Part shown: one piece after another, positions 31,477 through 39,274 of the stretch | How positions within the stretch are numbered: position 1 is the first letter of the stretch | Layout of the letters: each line of letters begins with the position of its first letter | Source: UMGS946 sp048421225 | GTDB taxonomy: Bacteria; Bacillota; Clostridia; Christensenellales; CAG-138 | Direction of reading: 5' to 3' | DNA: 46,245 nt | Assembly: GCA_048421225.1 (NCBI GenBank) | Contig: DBFNRV010000089.1 | Coordinates: 1-46,245, forward strand | The notes under the pieces: generated by a model | Seen by the model: the letters and a program-made list of their open reading frames with translations, nothing else | Told to the model about the DNA's origin: nothing | Database searches by the model: none | Position numbers and translations under genes: made by a program

Positions 31477-31506
31477 TTGCAAAATAATATGGTTTTTTGG
31501 TATTAT
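31477..31506 (+). promoter_or_regulatory. SigA promoter of purE
   Basis: TTGCAA (31477-31482), an 18-bp spacer, TATTAT (31501-31506) with an upstream TGG (extended -10), 50 bp before the ATG. No purine riboswitch or guanine aptamer was recognised in this short leader. Confidence 0.55.
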
Positions 31507-31555
31507 AATTAAGATGCGGGTATATTTCCGCACTATAGAAAGAAGGAGCTATCAA

Positions 31556-32047
31556 ATGAAGAAGGTTGCCATAGTCATGGGCAGCGACAGCGATCTGGCT
31601 GTATTGCAGCCAGCGTTCGACAAACTTAAAGAGCTGTCGATTCCCTTTGAGGCGCGGATTATTTCGGCGCACAGAACGCCTGCCATAGCGGCGGATTTTG
31701 CCAAGAATGCAGAAAACAACGGCTTTGGCGTTATAATAGCGGCGGCTGGCAAGGCGGCGCATCTTGCGGGAGCCATGGCGGCAAACACCGTGCTGCCAAT
31801 AATAGGGGTTCCTATAAAATCCTCGACCCTAGACGGGCTTGATGCGCTGTTATCAACGGTCCAGATGCCGTCTGGAATACCAGTGGCCACGGTGGCCATC
31901 GACGGATCCGCCAATGCGGCTATTTTGGCAGCCCAGATTATAGCCTTAGGAAACGAAGAATTGCTCATGAGAATAAAGGCGCTTCGCGCGAGCATGGAAA
32001 AGGCGGTTATTGAAAAGGATAGGCGGCTTGTAGGGAACTACACCTGA
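31556..32047 (+). CDS. purE: N5-carboxyaminoimidazole ribonucleotide mutase
   Basis: 163 residues from ATG 31556 (AAGGAG 8 bp upstream); the frame is open further 5' but without family support. Class I PurE motifs: VMGSDSDLAVL, IISAHRTP with the catalytic His, AAAGKAAHLAGAMAANTVLP and QMPSGIPVATVAID. It moves the carboxyl group of N5-CAIR to C4, making CAIR in de novo purine synthesis. No purK was found in the window, so N5-CAIR synthase must be encoded elsewhere, or the cell depends on high CO2. A hairpin with TTTT follows, so purE may be partly uncoupled from purC. Confidence 0.95.
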   Translation: MKKVAIVMGSDSDLAVLQPAFDKLKELSIPFEARIISAHRTPAIAADFAKNAENNGFGVIIAAAGKAAHLAGAMAANTVLPIIGVPIKSSTLDGLDALLSTVQMPSGIPVATVAIDGSANAAILAAQIIALGNEELLMRIKALRASMEKAVIEKDRRLVGNYT

Positions 32048-32056
32048 TATAACAGC

Positions 32057-32083
32057 GGCCTCCGTGTATCGCGGAGGTCTTTT
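32057..32083 (+). terminator. terminator or attenuator between purE and purC
   Basis: GGCCTCCG, TGTATCG, CGGAGGTC then TTTT. It lies 9 bp past purE and about 100 bp before purC. A second small stem, TTCCGG/CCGGAA (32116-32132), follows. It could end purE transcripts or attenuate reading into the main purine operon. Confidence 0.5.
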
Positions 32084-32179
32084 GAATTACATATTAGGGC
32101 GGTTATCGATAGCTTTTCCGGATTAGCCGGAAGAGACTGTCAGACAAACATGAGATAATAAATAAAAGGAGAAGTACCA

Positions 32180-32890
32180 ATGGAGAAGACTGTTCAGCTT
32201 TACGAAGGAAAAGCAAAAAAGGTATACGCTACAAACGACGACTCATTGTGCATTGTTGAATACAAAGATGACGCAACAGCGTTTAACGGTGAAAAGAAGG
32301 GAACAATCGTAGGCAAAGGCGCGATAAACAACGTTGTTACCAATCATCTGATGCGGATGCTTGAGAAGGAGGGAATTCCTACTCATTATGTTGAAGAGCT
32401 TTCGGATAGGGAAACTGTGGTTAAAAGGGTGAAAATAATTCCTCTTGAAGTGATAGTAAGAAACATAGCTGCAGGTTCATTGTCTAAGCGTCTCGGGCTG
32501 CCTGAGGGGACAAAGTTGAGCAAGACAGTTCTTGAATGCTGCTATAAGGACGATGCGCTTGGAGACCCTATGGTTAATGAATACCATATATTCGCTCTAA
32601 ACCTTGCTACGCGCGAGGAACTGGACGCCATATCGGCTTATGCGCTGAAAATAAATGTAATACTGTCCAATTATCTTAGCGATCTAAACATTGAGCTGGT
32701 CGACTTCAAACTTGAATTTGGTAAGACAACGGACGGAGAACTGGTGCTAGCTGATGAGATCTCGCCCGATACGTGCCGCTTTTGGGACGCGACGACAAAG
32801 GAAAAGCTTGATAAGGACCGCTTCAGGAGGGATCTGGGCGGCGTAGAGGACGCGTACCGTGAAATTTTAAAACGGCTTATGGGAAGGTAA
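32180..32890 (+). CDS. purC: SAICAR synthetase
   Basis: A 236-residue ATP-dependent ligase that joins CAIR and Asp to SAICAR. Family landmarks are YEGKAKKVYATND, KKGTIVGKGAINN, VKIIPLEVIVRNIAAGSLSK, VDFKLEFG and LADEISPDTCRFWD. Length is normal. AAAAGGAG sits 9 bp before the ATG. It starts the tightly packed part of the purine operon; purF follows 4 bp after its stop. Confidence 0.96.
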   Translation: MEKTVQLYEGKAKKVYATNDDSLCIVEYKDDATAFNGEKKGTIVGKGAINNVVTNHLMRMLEKEGIPTHYVEELSDRETVVKRVKIIPLEVIVRNIAAGSLSKRLGLPEGTKLSKTVLECCYKDDALGDPMVNEYHIFALNLATREELDAISAYALKINVILSNYLSDLNIELVDFKLEFGKTTDGELVLADEISPDTCRFWDATTKEKLDKDRFRRDLGGVEDAYREILKRLMGR

Positions 32891-32894
32891 AAAG

Positions 32895-34331
32895 ATGAAA
32901 AAGCATGTATCTGACAGTTTGCATGAGGAATGCGGGGTATTTGGCATATATATGGATAAGCCATGCGACGTAGTTTCACCGGTTTACTACGCTTTGTACG
33001 CTTTGCAACACCGAGGGCAGGAAAGCTGCGGTATAGCCGTATGCAAGGACGGGGTAATAAACTGCCATAGGGATGCCGGACTGGTAAACGAGGTGTTTAC
33101 GGGTCCCGTACTCAAAAGGCTTGGAGCCGGGCATATAGCCATTGGTCATGTACGCTATGGAACGACTGGCGACAACCCCAGGCTTAACGCGCAGCCGCTG
33201 GCCGTAGACCATATGAAGGGATGCATGGCGCTTGCACATAATGGAAACCTGATAAACGACGAGGAGCTAAGAAGTGAGCTGGAGGCGGCGGGATCGATAT
33301 TTCATACGTCAAGCGATACGGAGGTCATTTCTTATAATATAATTAAAGAATGCCTGCCAACGGATACGATAGAGGATGCGGTATGCAGGGCGATGTATAA
33401 TCTCAAAGGCGCATATTCCCTTGTTATTATGACAAGGGACAAGTTACTGGCCGTACGCGATCCGTTCGGGTTCCATCCGCTTTGTATAGGCAAACTTGAA
33501 GGCGGATATGTATTCGCTTCGGAAACCTGCGCGCTGGACAGCATAGGCGCGACCTATCTGCGCGACGTAAGACCTGGGGAAATCGTAATAGCCGACAAGC
33601 GAGGGCTAACCAGCGTTGATGAGCACTGCGACAGCTGCGGCACAGCGTTATGCGTATTTGAGCACATATATTTTGCACGGCCCGACAGCATTATCGACGG
33701 AAGCTCCGTTCATATGGCGCGGCGCCGCGCAGGGGCATTTTTGGCGCTTGAACACCCCGTGCAGGCCGATGTCGTAATTGGCGTGCCCGATTCAGGCATA
33801 GACGCGGCGCTTGGATACGCTCAACAGTCGGGGATTCCATACGGCGTTGGATTTATTAAAAATAAATATATAGGGCGTACGTTCATACAGCCTACGCAGG
33901 CCGACCGTGAGCAGAAGGTTCGTATAAAGCTGAATCCGGTTGCGGCGACGGTTAAAGGGAAGAGGGTGGTTCTTATAGACGATTCCATAGTCAGGGGAAC
34001 CACCATTGCGCGTATTGTCCGCCTGCTCAGGGATGCAGGCGCAAAAGAGGTTCATGTGCGCTCATCCGCACCAAAGTTCCTGTATCCCTGTTATTTCGGT
34101 ACTGATATAGATTCACAGGATAAATTGATTGCCTGGAAGCATAATGATGATGAACTCAAGACCATGTTGGATGTTGATTCGCTGGGCTTTTTGAGCACCA
34201 CAAACGTAACAAAGCTTGCAGATAACACAAAGCTTGGCTTTTGTACCGGCTGCTTTACAGGCGAATACCCATGTCCAATCCCTCAGCATGCGGGACGAAG
34301 CAAGTTCTCAGGAAGAATAAGGGAAGAGTAG
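32895..34331 (+). CDS. purF: amidophosphoribosyltransferase
   Basis: 478 residues; transfers Gln amide nitrogen to PRPP, the first committed purine step. The chain begins with a 12-residue propeptide before Cys13 (HEECGVFGIY), which must become the N-terminal nucleophile after cleavage. The glutaminase half has LQHRGQESCGIAV and HVRYGTTGDN. The PRPP loop is VVLIDDSIVRGTT. Cys in CTGCFTGEYPCPIP near the C-terminus match the [4Fe-4S] ligands of the Bacillus-type enzyme, so this is the oxygen-sensitive, cluster-bearing class. It lies 4 bp after purC and 13 bp before purM. Confidence 0.96.
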   Translation: MKKHVSDSLHEECGVFGIYMDKPCDVVSPVYYALYALQHRGQESCGIAVCKDGVINCHRDAGLVNEVFTGPVLKRLGAGHIAIGHVRYGTTGDNPRLNAQPLAVDHMKGCMALAHNGNLINDEELRSELEAAGSIFHTSSDTEVISYNIIKECLPTDTIEDAVCRAMYNLKGAYSLVIMTRDKLLAVRDPFGFHPLCIGKLEGGYVFASETCALDSIGATYLRDVRPGEIVIADKRGLTSVDEHCDSCGTALCVFEHIYFARPDSIIDGSSVHMARRRAGAFLALEHPVQADVVIGVPDSGIDAALGYAQQSGIPYGVGFIKNKYIGRTFIQPTQADREQKVRIKLNPVAATVKGKRVVLIDDSIVRGTTIARIVRLLRDAGAKEVHVRSSAPKFLYPCYFGTDIDSQDKLIAWKHNDDELKTMLDVDSLGFLSTTNVTKLADNTKLGFCTGCFTGEYPCPIPQHAGRSKFSGRIREE

Positions 34332-34344
34332 GAGACGTTTAGCA

Positions 34345-35391
34345 ATGAAAAGTCACAGTGAAAGCTATCGAAACGCCGGTGTGGACATAACGGCGGGATA
34401 TAAGGCTGTGGAGCTGATGAAGCCCCATATAGCGAGAACCAAGGTAAAGGGAGCGTTCATGGATATAGGGGGCTTCGGCGGGCTGTTTGAGCCGGATTTG
34501 AACGGAATTTCCAATCCAGTGCTCGTTAGCGGAACCGACGGTGTCGGCTCAAAGCTCAAACTGGCGTTTTATATGGATAAGCACGATACGGTTGGAATAG
34601 ACTGCGTTGCCATGTGCGTTAACGACATAATCTGCTGTGGAGCAAAACCGATGTTTTTTCTTGACTATATAGCGCTTGGAAAAAATGTTCCGGAGCGCGT
34701 GGCTAGCATTGTATCGGGCGTTACCGAAGGCTGCGTTCAGGCGGGCTGCGCCCTTATAGGCGGGGAAACGGCCGAGATGCCTGGCTTTTACGCTGAGGAC
34801 GAGTATGATCTTGCCGGATTTTCGGTTGGCATTGTTGACCGCGGGGAGATCTTTGACAATACCTCGGTTAAGGCGGGAGACGTCTTGATTGCGCTTCCCT
34901 CCTCGGGTGTGCATTCCAACGGGTTTTCGCTTATAAGAAAGATATTTGGCATTTCAGATGACGACGACGGGGCGAATTTAGGCTTGAGGTATGACGGCCT
35001 TGAAAACACCCTGGGGGAGGAGCTGCTTAAGCCTACGCGCATATATGTTAGTTCAGTAATGGCGTTGAAAGAACAGGTTAGGATAAAGGCTGTTACGCAT
35101 ATCACGGGCGGAGGCTTTTATGAAAACATTCCCAGGGGCCTTCCAGAGGGACTCACAGCAAGGATATGCAGGAGCAAATTGCGGACGCCGCCCATATTTG
35201 ATATTATCCGTTCGGAAGGAAACGTGCCGGAGCGCGACATGTTCAACACCTTCAATATGGGCGTAGGAATGACGGCAATAGTGTCTAATGAAGAGGCGGA
35301 TAAGGCCGTTAATCTGCTAAACGCAGCTGGACTGGACGCATATTTGCTTGGAGATGTCATCAGCGGAAGCGAAGGCGTTGTCATACAGTAA
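34345..35391 (+). CDS. purM: phosphoribosylformylglycinamidine cyclo-ligase (AIR synthetase)
   Basis: 348 residues; ATP-dependent closure of FGAM to AIR. Motifs of the PurM/PurL superfamily: SYRNAGVDITAGYKAVELMK at the start, VSGTDGVGSKLKLAF, CVAMCVNDIICCGAKPMFFL, LIGGETAEMPGFY and THITGGGFYENIPR. Length is normal. AGGAG precedes the ATG by 11 bp. It follows purF closely and precedes purN by 20 bp in the operon. Confidence 0.96.
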   Translation: MKSHSESYRNAGVDITAGYKAVELMKPHIARTKVKGAFMDIGGFGGLFEPDLNGISNPVLVSGTDGVGSKLKLAFYMDKHDTVGIDCVAMCVNDIICCGAKPMFFLDYIALGKNVPERVASIVSGVTEGCVQAGCALIGGETAEMPGFYAEDEYDLAGFSVGIVDRGEIFDNTSVKAGDVLIALPSSGVHSNGFSLIRKIFGISDDDDGANLGLRYDGLENTLGEELLKPTRIYVSSVMALKEQVRIKAVTHITGGGFYENIPRGLPEGLTARICRSKLRTPPIFDIIRSEGNVPERDMFNTFNMGVGMTAIVSNEEADKAVNLLNAAGLDAYLLGDVISGSEGVVIQ

Positions 35392-35411
35392 ATACGAAGG
35401 ATATACAGGAA

Positions 35412-36059
35412 GTGAATAGGAACAACCATTATAATAAAAAAGCCAAGATAGCCGTGCTGGTATCCGGAGGGGGTACAAATCTACAGGCTCTCATTGACGC
35501 TGGCAATAAAGGCGAGCTTAAAAGTGGCGAGCTCAAACTGGTAATATCCAGCAGGCCGGACGCGTATGCGCTTGTACGCGCTCATAATGCCGGCATTGAT
35601 GCTGCAACGGTATCTAAAAAGCAGTGTGGAAGCCAGGCGGCTTTTGAAAGGCGCATAGAAGAACTCCTCAAAGAGTATTCGATAGACATAATAATCCTTG
35701 CGGGATTTATGTCCATTTTCAGCTCGGACTTCGTGGGGCGCTACCCAAACCGGATAATCAATATACATCCTTCGCTGATACCTTCCTTTTGCGGAAATGG
35801 CTTTTATGGCCTGAAAGTACATGAAGCCGCGCTGGAATATGGGGTTAAGGTAACAGGAGCCACTGTCCATTATGTAAACGAGGTTACGGACGGCGGCGAG
35901 ATATTGCTGCAAAAGGCGGTGGATGTGATGCCGGACGATACGCCGGAAACGCTTCAGCGCCGTGTAATGGAGCAGTGCGAATGGGTATTGCTGCCAATGG
36001 CGGCTGAGATGGTATGCGCAAAGGTGTTGGAGGAGGATGAACATGCACTCATTAAGTGA
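35412..36059 (+). CDS. purN: phosphoribosylglycinamide formyltransferase
   Basis: 215 residues from GTG 35412. It uses 10-formyl-THF to formylate GAR. Motifs: IAVLVSGGGTNLQALIDAG near the start, ILAGFMSIFSSDFVGRYPNR with INIHPSLIPSF (Asn/His catalytic pair), and GATVHYVNEVTDGGEIL with the catalytic Asp. The CGNGFYGLKVHEAAL segment is usual. A weak CAGGA lies before the GTG. Its 3' end overlaps the PurO-like gene by 17 bp, implying coupled translation. FolD at the operon's end can supply its cofactor. Confidence 0.95.
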   Translation: MNRNNHYNKKAKIAVLVSGGGTNLQALIDAGNKGELKSGELKLVISSRPDAYALVRAHNAGIDAATVSKKQCGSQAAFERRIEELLKEYSIDIIILAGFMSIFSSDFVGRYPNRIINIHPSLIPSFCGNGFYGLKVHEAALEYGVKVTGATVHYVNEVTDGGEILLQKAVDVMPDDTPETLQRRVMEQCEWVLLPMAAEMVCAKVLEEDEHALIK

Positions 36060-36759
36060 TAAAGATATTGGAGCAGTGCTGCTTAAAAACAGCTATCCAG
36101 GACGCGGAATTGCGATAGGGCGAAGCGATGACGGCGGAAGCGCGATCATAGCGTATTTCATTATGGGAAGAAGCGAGAATAGCCGCAACCGGATATTCGT
36201 CGAGGATGGGGTGGCCTTGAGGACCCAGGCGTACGACCCCAGCAGGATGACCGACCCATCGCTGATAATATATGACCCTGTGAAAACTCTTGACGGAGCG
36301 GTTGTAGTTACAAACGGGGATCAGACCGATACCATTTGCCGCGCGCTCGATGGAGGAAGTTCCTTTGAAGCGGCGCTGCGCTCCAGGGAATACGAGCCCG
36401 ACGCGCCGAACTACACTCCGCGCATAAGCGGAATGGTTGATTTCCATGGCGGCGGTTTCTCCTATAAACTTAGTATATTAAAGCGTGGAGAAAGCGGAGG
36501 ATGCGAAAGGTTTTTTTATGAATACCAAATGCCGGATCCGGGGAAAGGACACCTGATACATACCTATTCAGAGGATCTTAACCCGCTGCCATCCTTTGAG
36601 GGCGAGCCAAGGAGCGTATTGTTATCAGGGGATGCGGGTGGACTTTTAGATCATATCTGGGAATGCCTTAACGGGGAAAACAGGGTGGCGCTGTACGTTA
36701 GGTTTGTAAATCTAACGAGCGGGCGTGTGGAAACCAGGATAATAAACAAGTTAGGCTAA
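36043..36759 (+). CDS. PurO-like IMP cyclohydrolase
   Basis: 238 residues from ATG 36043, chosen because AGGAGG (36031-36036) is 6 bp upstream; the ATG at 36037 would touch the site. The IMP_cyclohyd (PurO-type) pattern is visible: NSYPGRGIAIG, IIAYFIMGRSENSRNRIF near the start, YDPSRMTDPSLIIYDP, ATTs replaced by VVVTNGDQTDTI, and PNYTPRISGMVD. PurO was defined in archaea as the enzyme that closes FAICAR to IMP; bacterial homologues occur next to standalone AICAR transformylases. The position between purN and the transformylase supports this role. Confidence 0.85.
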   Translation: MHSLSDKDIGAVLLKNSYPGRGIAIGRSDDGGSAIIAYFIMGRSENSRNRIFVEDGVALRTQAYDPSRMTDPSLIIYDPVKTLDGAVVVTNGDQTDTICRALDGGSSFEAALRSREYEPDAPNYTPRISGMVDFHGGGFSYKLSILKRGESGGCERFFYEYQMPDPGKGHLIHTYSEDLNPLPSFEGEPRSVLLSGDAGGLLDHIWECLNGENRVALYVRFVNLTSGRVETRIINKLG

Positions 36760-36787
36760 TAGAAAGTGCTACAAGAAGGAGCAAACG

Positions 36788-37963
36788 ATGCAAACTATTG
36801 AACTGAAATACGGCTGCAATCCCAATCAAACGCCTGCGCGCGTCTATATGGAGCATGGCGAACTACCCGTTAAAGTGCTTAACGGGCGTCCGGGTTATAT
36901 AAACCTTCTTGACGCGCTTAACGCTTATCAGCTGGTAAGGGAGCTGAGGCTTGCGCTTAGTCTACCGGCCGCCGCCTCTTTCAAGCATGTGAGTCCGGCA
37001 GGGGCCGCTGTTGGCATGCCATTGGACGATGCGCTGAGAAGGGCGTATTTTGCTGGCGAAGGCGAGCTTTCTCCGCTTGCGTGCGCGTATGTCAGGGCCA
37101 GGGGGGCTGACAGGATGTCATCGTTCGGCGACTTTATAGCGTTAAGCGATATATGCGACGTTTCAACGGCGGTTTGCATAAAAAAGGAGGTATCCGACGG
37201 CGTAATAGCCCCAGGATATGATTGTGAAGCTCTTGAAATTTTAAGAAAAAAGCGCAACGGCGGATACGCCGTGCTACAGATAGACGAAAATTACGTGCCG
37301 GACCTGATAGAGAAAAAACAGGTATATGGCGTTACGTTTGAACAGCGCAGAAACGATCTTGAGATCACGGCGGATTTATTAACGAATATTGTAACGGATA
37401 ACAAGGAATTGCCCAACTCAGCCGTACGCGACCTTATCCTTGCTTTGATCGCGCTAAAATATACGCAGTCTAATTCAGTTTGTTTTGCTTCCTCAGGTCA
37501 GACGATTGGCGTAGGGGCGGGGCAGCAATCAAGAATACACTGTACCCGCCTTGCCGGAAACAAGGCGGATATTTGGCATTTGCGCCAGCATCCGAAGACG
37601 CTTGGCTTGAAATTTAAAAAGGGAATAGGCCGCGCTGACCGCGACAATTCAATCGACCTGTACCTTTCAGATACGGAGTATGGAGACGTATTGGGCGAAG
37701 GTAAATGGCAGAATATCTTTGAGGTGAGGCCAGAGCCCATGACCGGCGATGAAAAACGTGAGTGGCTTTCTGGATTTAACGACGTATCCCTTGGCAGCGA
37801 CGCCTTCTTCCCATTTGGCGACAACATAGAACGCGCCCATAGAAGCGGCGTTAAATACATAGCTCAACCTGGCGGCTCGATCAGGGACGATCAGGTTATA
37901 GCTACATGCGACAAGTATGGGATGGCAATGGCGCTAACAGGCGCAAGGCTGTTTCATCATTGA
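36788..37963 (+). CDS. standalone AICAR transformylase (PurH C-terminal domain only)
   Basis: 391 residues; formylates AICAR with 10-formyl-THF. It matches the AICARFT half of PurH, with the catalytic Lys-His in ASFKHVSPAGAAVG (about residue 65), then SNSVCFASSGQTIGVGAGQQ and YIAQPGGSIRDDQVI. The methylglyoxal-synthase-like IMP cyclohydrolase domain that normally forms PurH's first 200 residues is absent. Here the start MQTIELKYGCNPNQTPA is the true beginning of the transformylase, with GAAGGAG just upstream. The missing activity is supplied by the adjacent PurO-like gene, 28 bp upstream. Confidence 0.93.
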   Translation: MQTIELKYGCNPNQTPARVYMEHGELPVKVLNGRPGYINLLDALNAYQLVRELRLALSLPAAASFKHVSPAGAAVGMPLDDALRRAYFAGEGELSPLACAYVRARGADRMSSFGDFIALSDICDVSTAVCIKKEVSDGVIAPGYDCEALEILRKKRNGGYAVLQIDENYVPDLIEKKQVYGVTFEQRRNDLEITADLLTNIVTDNKELPNSAVRDLILALIALKYTQSNSVCFASSGQTIGVGAGQQSRIHCTRLAGNKADIWHLRQHPKTLGLKFKKGIGRADRDNSIDLYLSDTEYGDVLGEGKWQNIFEVRPEPMTGDEKREWLSGFNDVSLGSDAFFPFGDNIERAHRSGVKYIAQPGGSIRDDQVIATCDKYGMAMALTGARLFHH

Positions 37964-37985
37964 TTCTGTCAGGAGGTAACACGGT

Positions 37986-39263
37986 ATGGACATAATGGTA
38001 ATCGGCTCAGGGGGAAGGGAACACGCAATAATAAAAAAAATCAGACAGAGCCCTAACGCAGGCACGATATATGCGCTTCCAGGCAATGGCGGGATATCGG
38101 AGGACGCAGTATGCGTACCAATCGGCGCCAAGGATATAAGCGGTATTGTGAAGTTTGCGCAGGATAAGGGGATTGGCTTTGTAGTAGTAACTCCGGACGA
38201 CCCGCTTGCGCTGGGCGCGGTGGACGCCCTGCACGAGGTGGGCGTACCGTGCTTTGGTCCTGTTAAAAGGGCGGCGGAAATAGAGAGCAGCAAGATATTT
38301 GCTAAAGAGCTTATGAAAAAGTACGGCATACCCACGGCTGAGTACAAGGCTTTTGACGATCCGGACGATGCTGAAAGATACCTTGACGCGGTCGACTACC
38401 CCGTTGTTATAAAGGCTGACGGGCTAGCGCTAGGAAAGGGCGTTATAATTGCCAACGACAGGGCTGAAGCTCAAAACGCCGTGGACGCCATGATGCGCGG
38501 CCTGGCGTTTGGCGACAGCGGTTCGAGGGTTGTAATTGAGGAGTTTTTGCAGGGGCCAGAGGTAACGGTCCTTACGCTTACAGACGGAAGCACCATTGTA
38601 CCGCTGGGTTCATCCATGGACCACAAGCGCGCGCTTGATTATGACAAGGGGAAAAATACCGGCGGAATGGGCGTAATAGCCCCCAATCCGTTCTACACGG
38701 ACGATATAGCAAAGGAATGTATGGAGCGTATATTTATCCCAACAATCCGCGCTATGGAAAAGGAAGGCCGTTTATTCAGGGGATGCCTGTACTTTGGATT
38801 GATGCTTACCAAACACGGCCCAAAGGTCATCGAATACAATTCGAGGTTTGGCGATCCAGAGACACAGGCGATACTCCAGTTAATGGAAGCGGATCTGCTG
38901 GAACTCATGATTGCTGTTGAAGAAGGGCGCTTAAAGGATATGGATGTAAAGTTTAAAGATGGAGCCGTATGCTATATCGTGCTGGCGTCTGGCGGCTATC
39001 CCGAAGCGTACGAGACGGGAAAGAGGATAGTGTTTGGGGCGCCCGAGGAATTTAACGGTATAACAATATACCATTCTGGAACAAAGCGTGAGGGGGATGC
39101 GTTTGTTACGTCGGGCGGAAGAGTATTGGGCGTATCTGCTGTAAGAGGCACATTGAAGGAAGCTATTGACGCGGCTTATTCAGCGGCCGGAAAGATATAC
39201 TTTGAAGGAATGCATTATAGAAGGGATATTGGCAGGTCTGCCCTTGGCGGATTTGCTGAATGA
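37986..39263 (+). CDS. purD: phosphoribosylamine-glycine ligase
   Basis: A 425-residue ATP-grasp enzyme; ligates glycine to phosphoribosylamine. Family landmarks are MVIGSGGREHAIIKKI at the start, DDPLALGAVDAL, YPVVIKADGLALGKGVIIA (ATP-grasp loop), SMDHKRALDYDKGKNTGGMG, YFGLMLTKHGPKVIEYNSRF and GDPETQAIL. Normal length. GGAGG precedes the ATG by 9 bp. It lies between the AICAR transformylase (22 bp) and purL (11 bp). Confidence 0.96.
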   Translation: MDIMVIGSGGREHAIIKKIRQSPNAGTIYALPGNGGISEDAVCVPIGAKDISGIVKFAQDKGIGFVVVTPDDPLALGAVDALHEVGVPCFGPVKRAAEIESSKIFAKELMKKYGIPTAEYKAFDDPDDAERYLDAVDYPVVIKADGLALGKGVIIANDRAEAQNAVDAMMRGLAFGDSGSRVVIEEFLQGPEVTVLTLTDGSTIVPLGSSMDHKRALDYDKGKNTGGMGVIAPNPFYTDDIAKECMERIFIPTIRAMEKEGRLFRGCLYFGLMLTKHGPKVIEYNSRFGDPETQAILQLMEADLLELMIAVEEGRLKDMDVKFKDGAVCYIVLASGGYPEAYETGKRIVFGAPEEFNGITIYHSGTKREGDAFVTSGGRVLGVSAVRGTLKEAIDAAYSAAGKIYFEGMHYRRDIGRSALGGFAE

Positions 39264-39274
39264 GAGGATAACGC

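Noticed and set aside
31418..31555. N-terminal extension of purE by 46 residues
   Set aside because: It lies over the promoter, and PurE proteins begin at the position of ATG 31556, which has a strong ribosome site.
31359..31555. Purine or other riboswitch in the divergent fumarase/purE region
   Set aside because: No conserved aptamer core was found, and the leader after the -10 is only about 45 bp.
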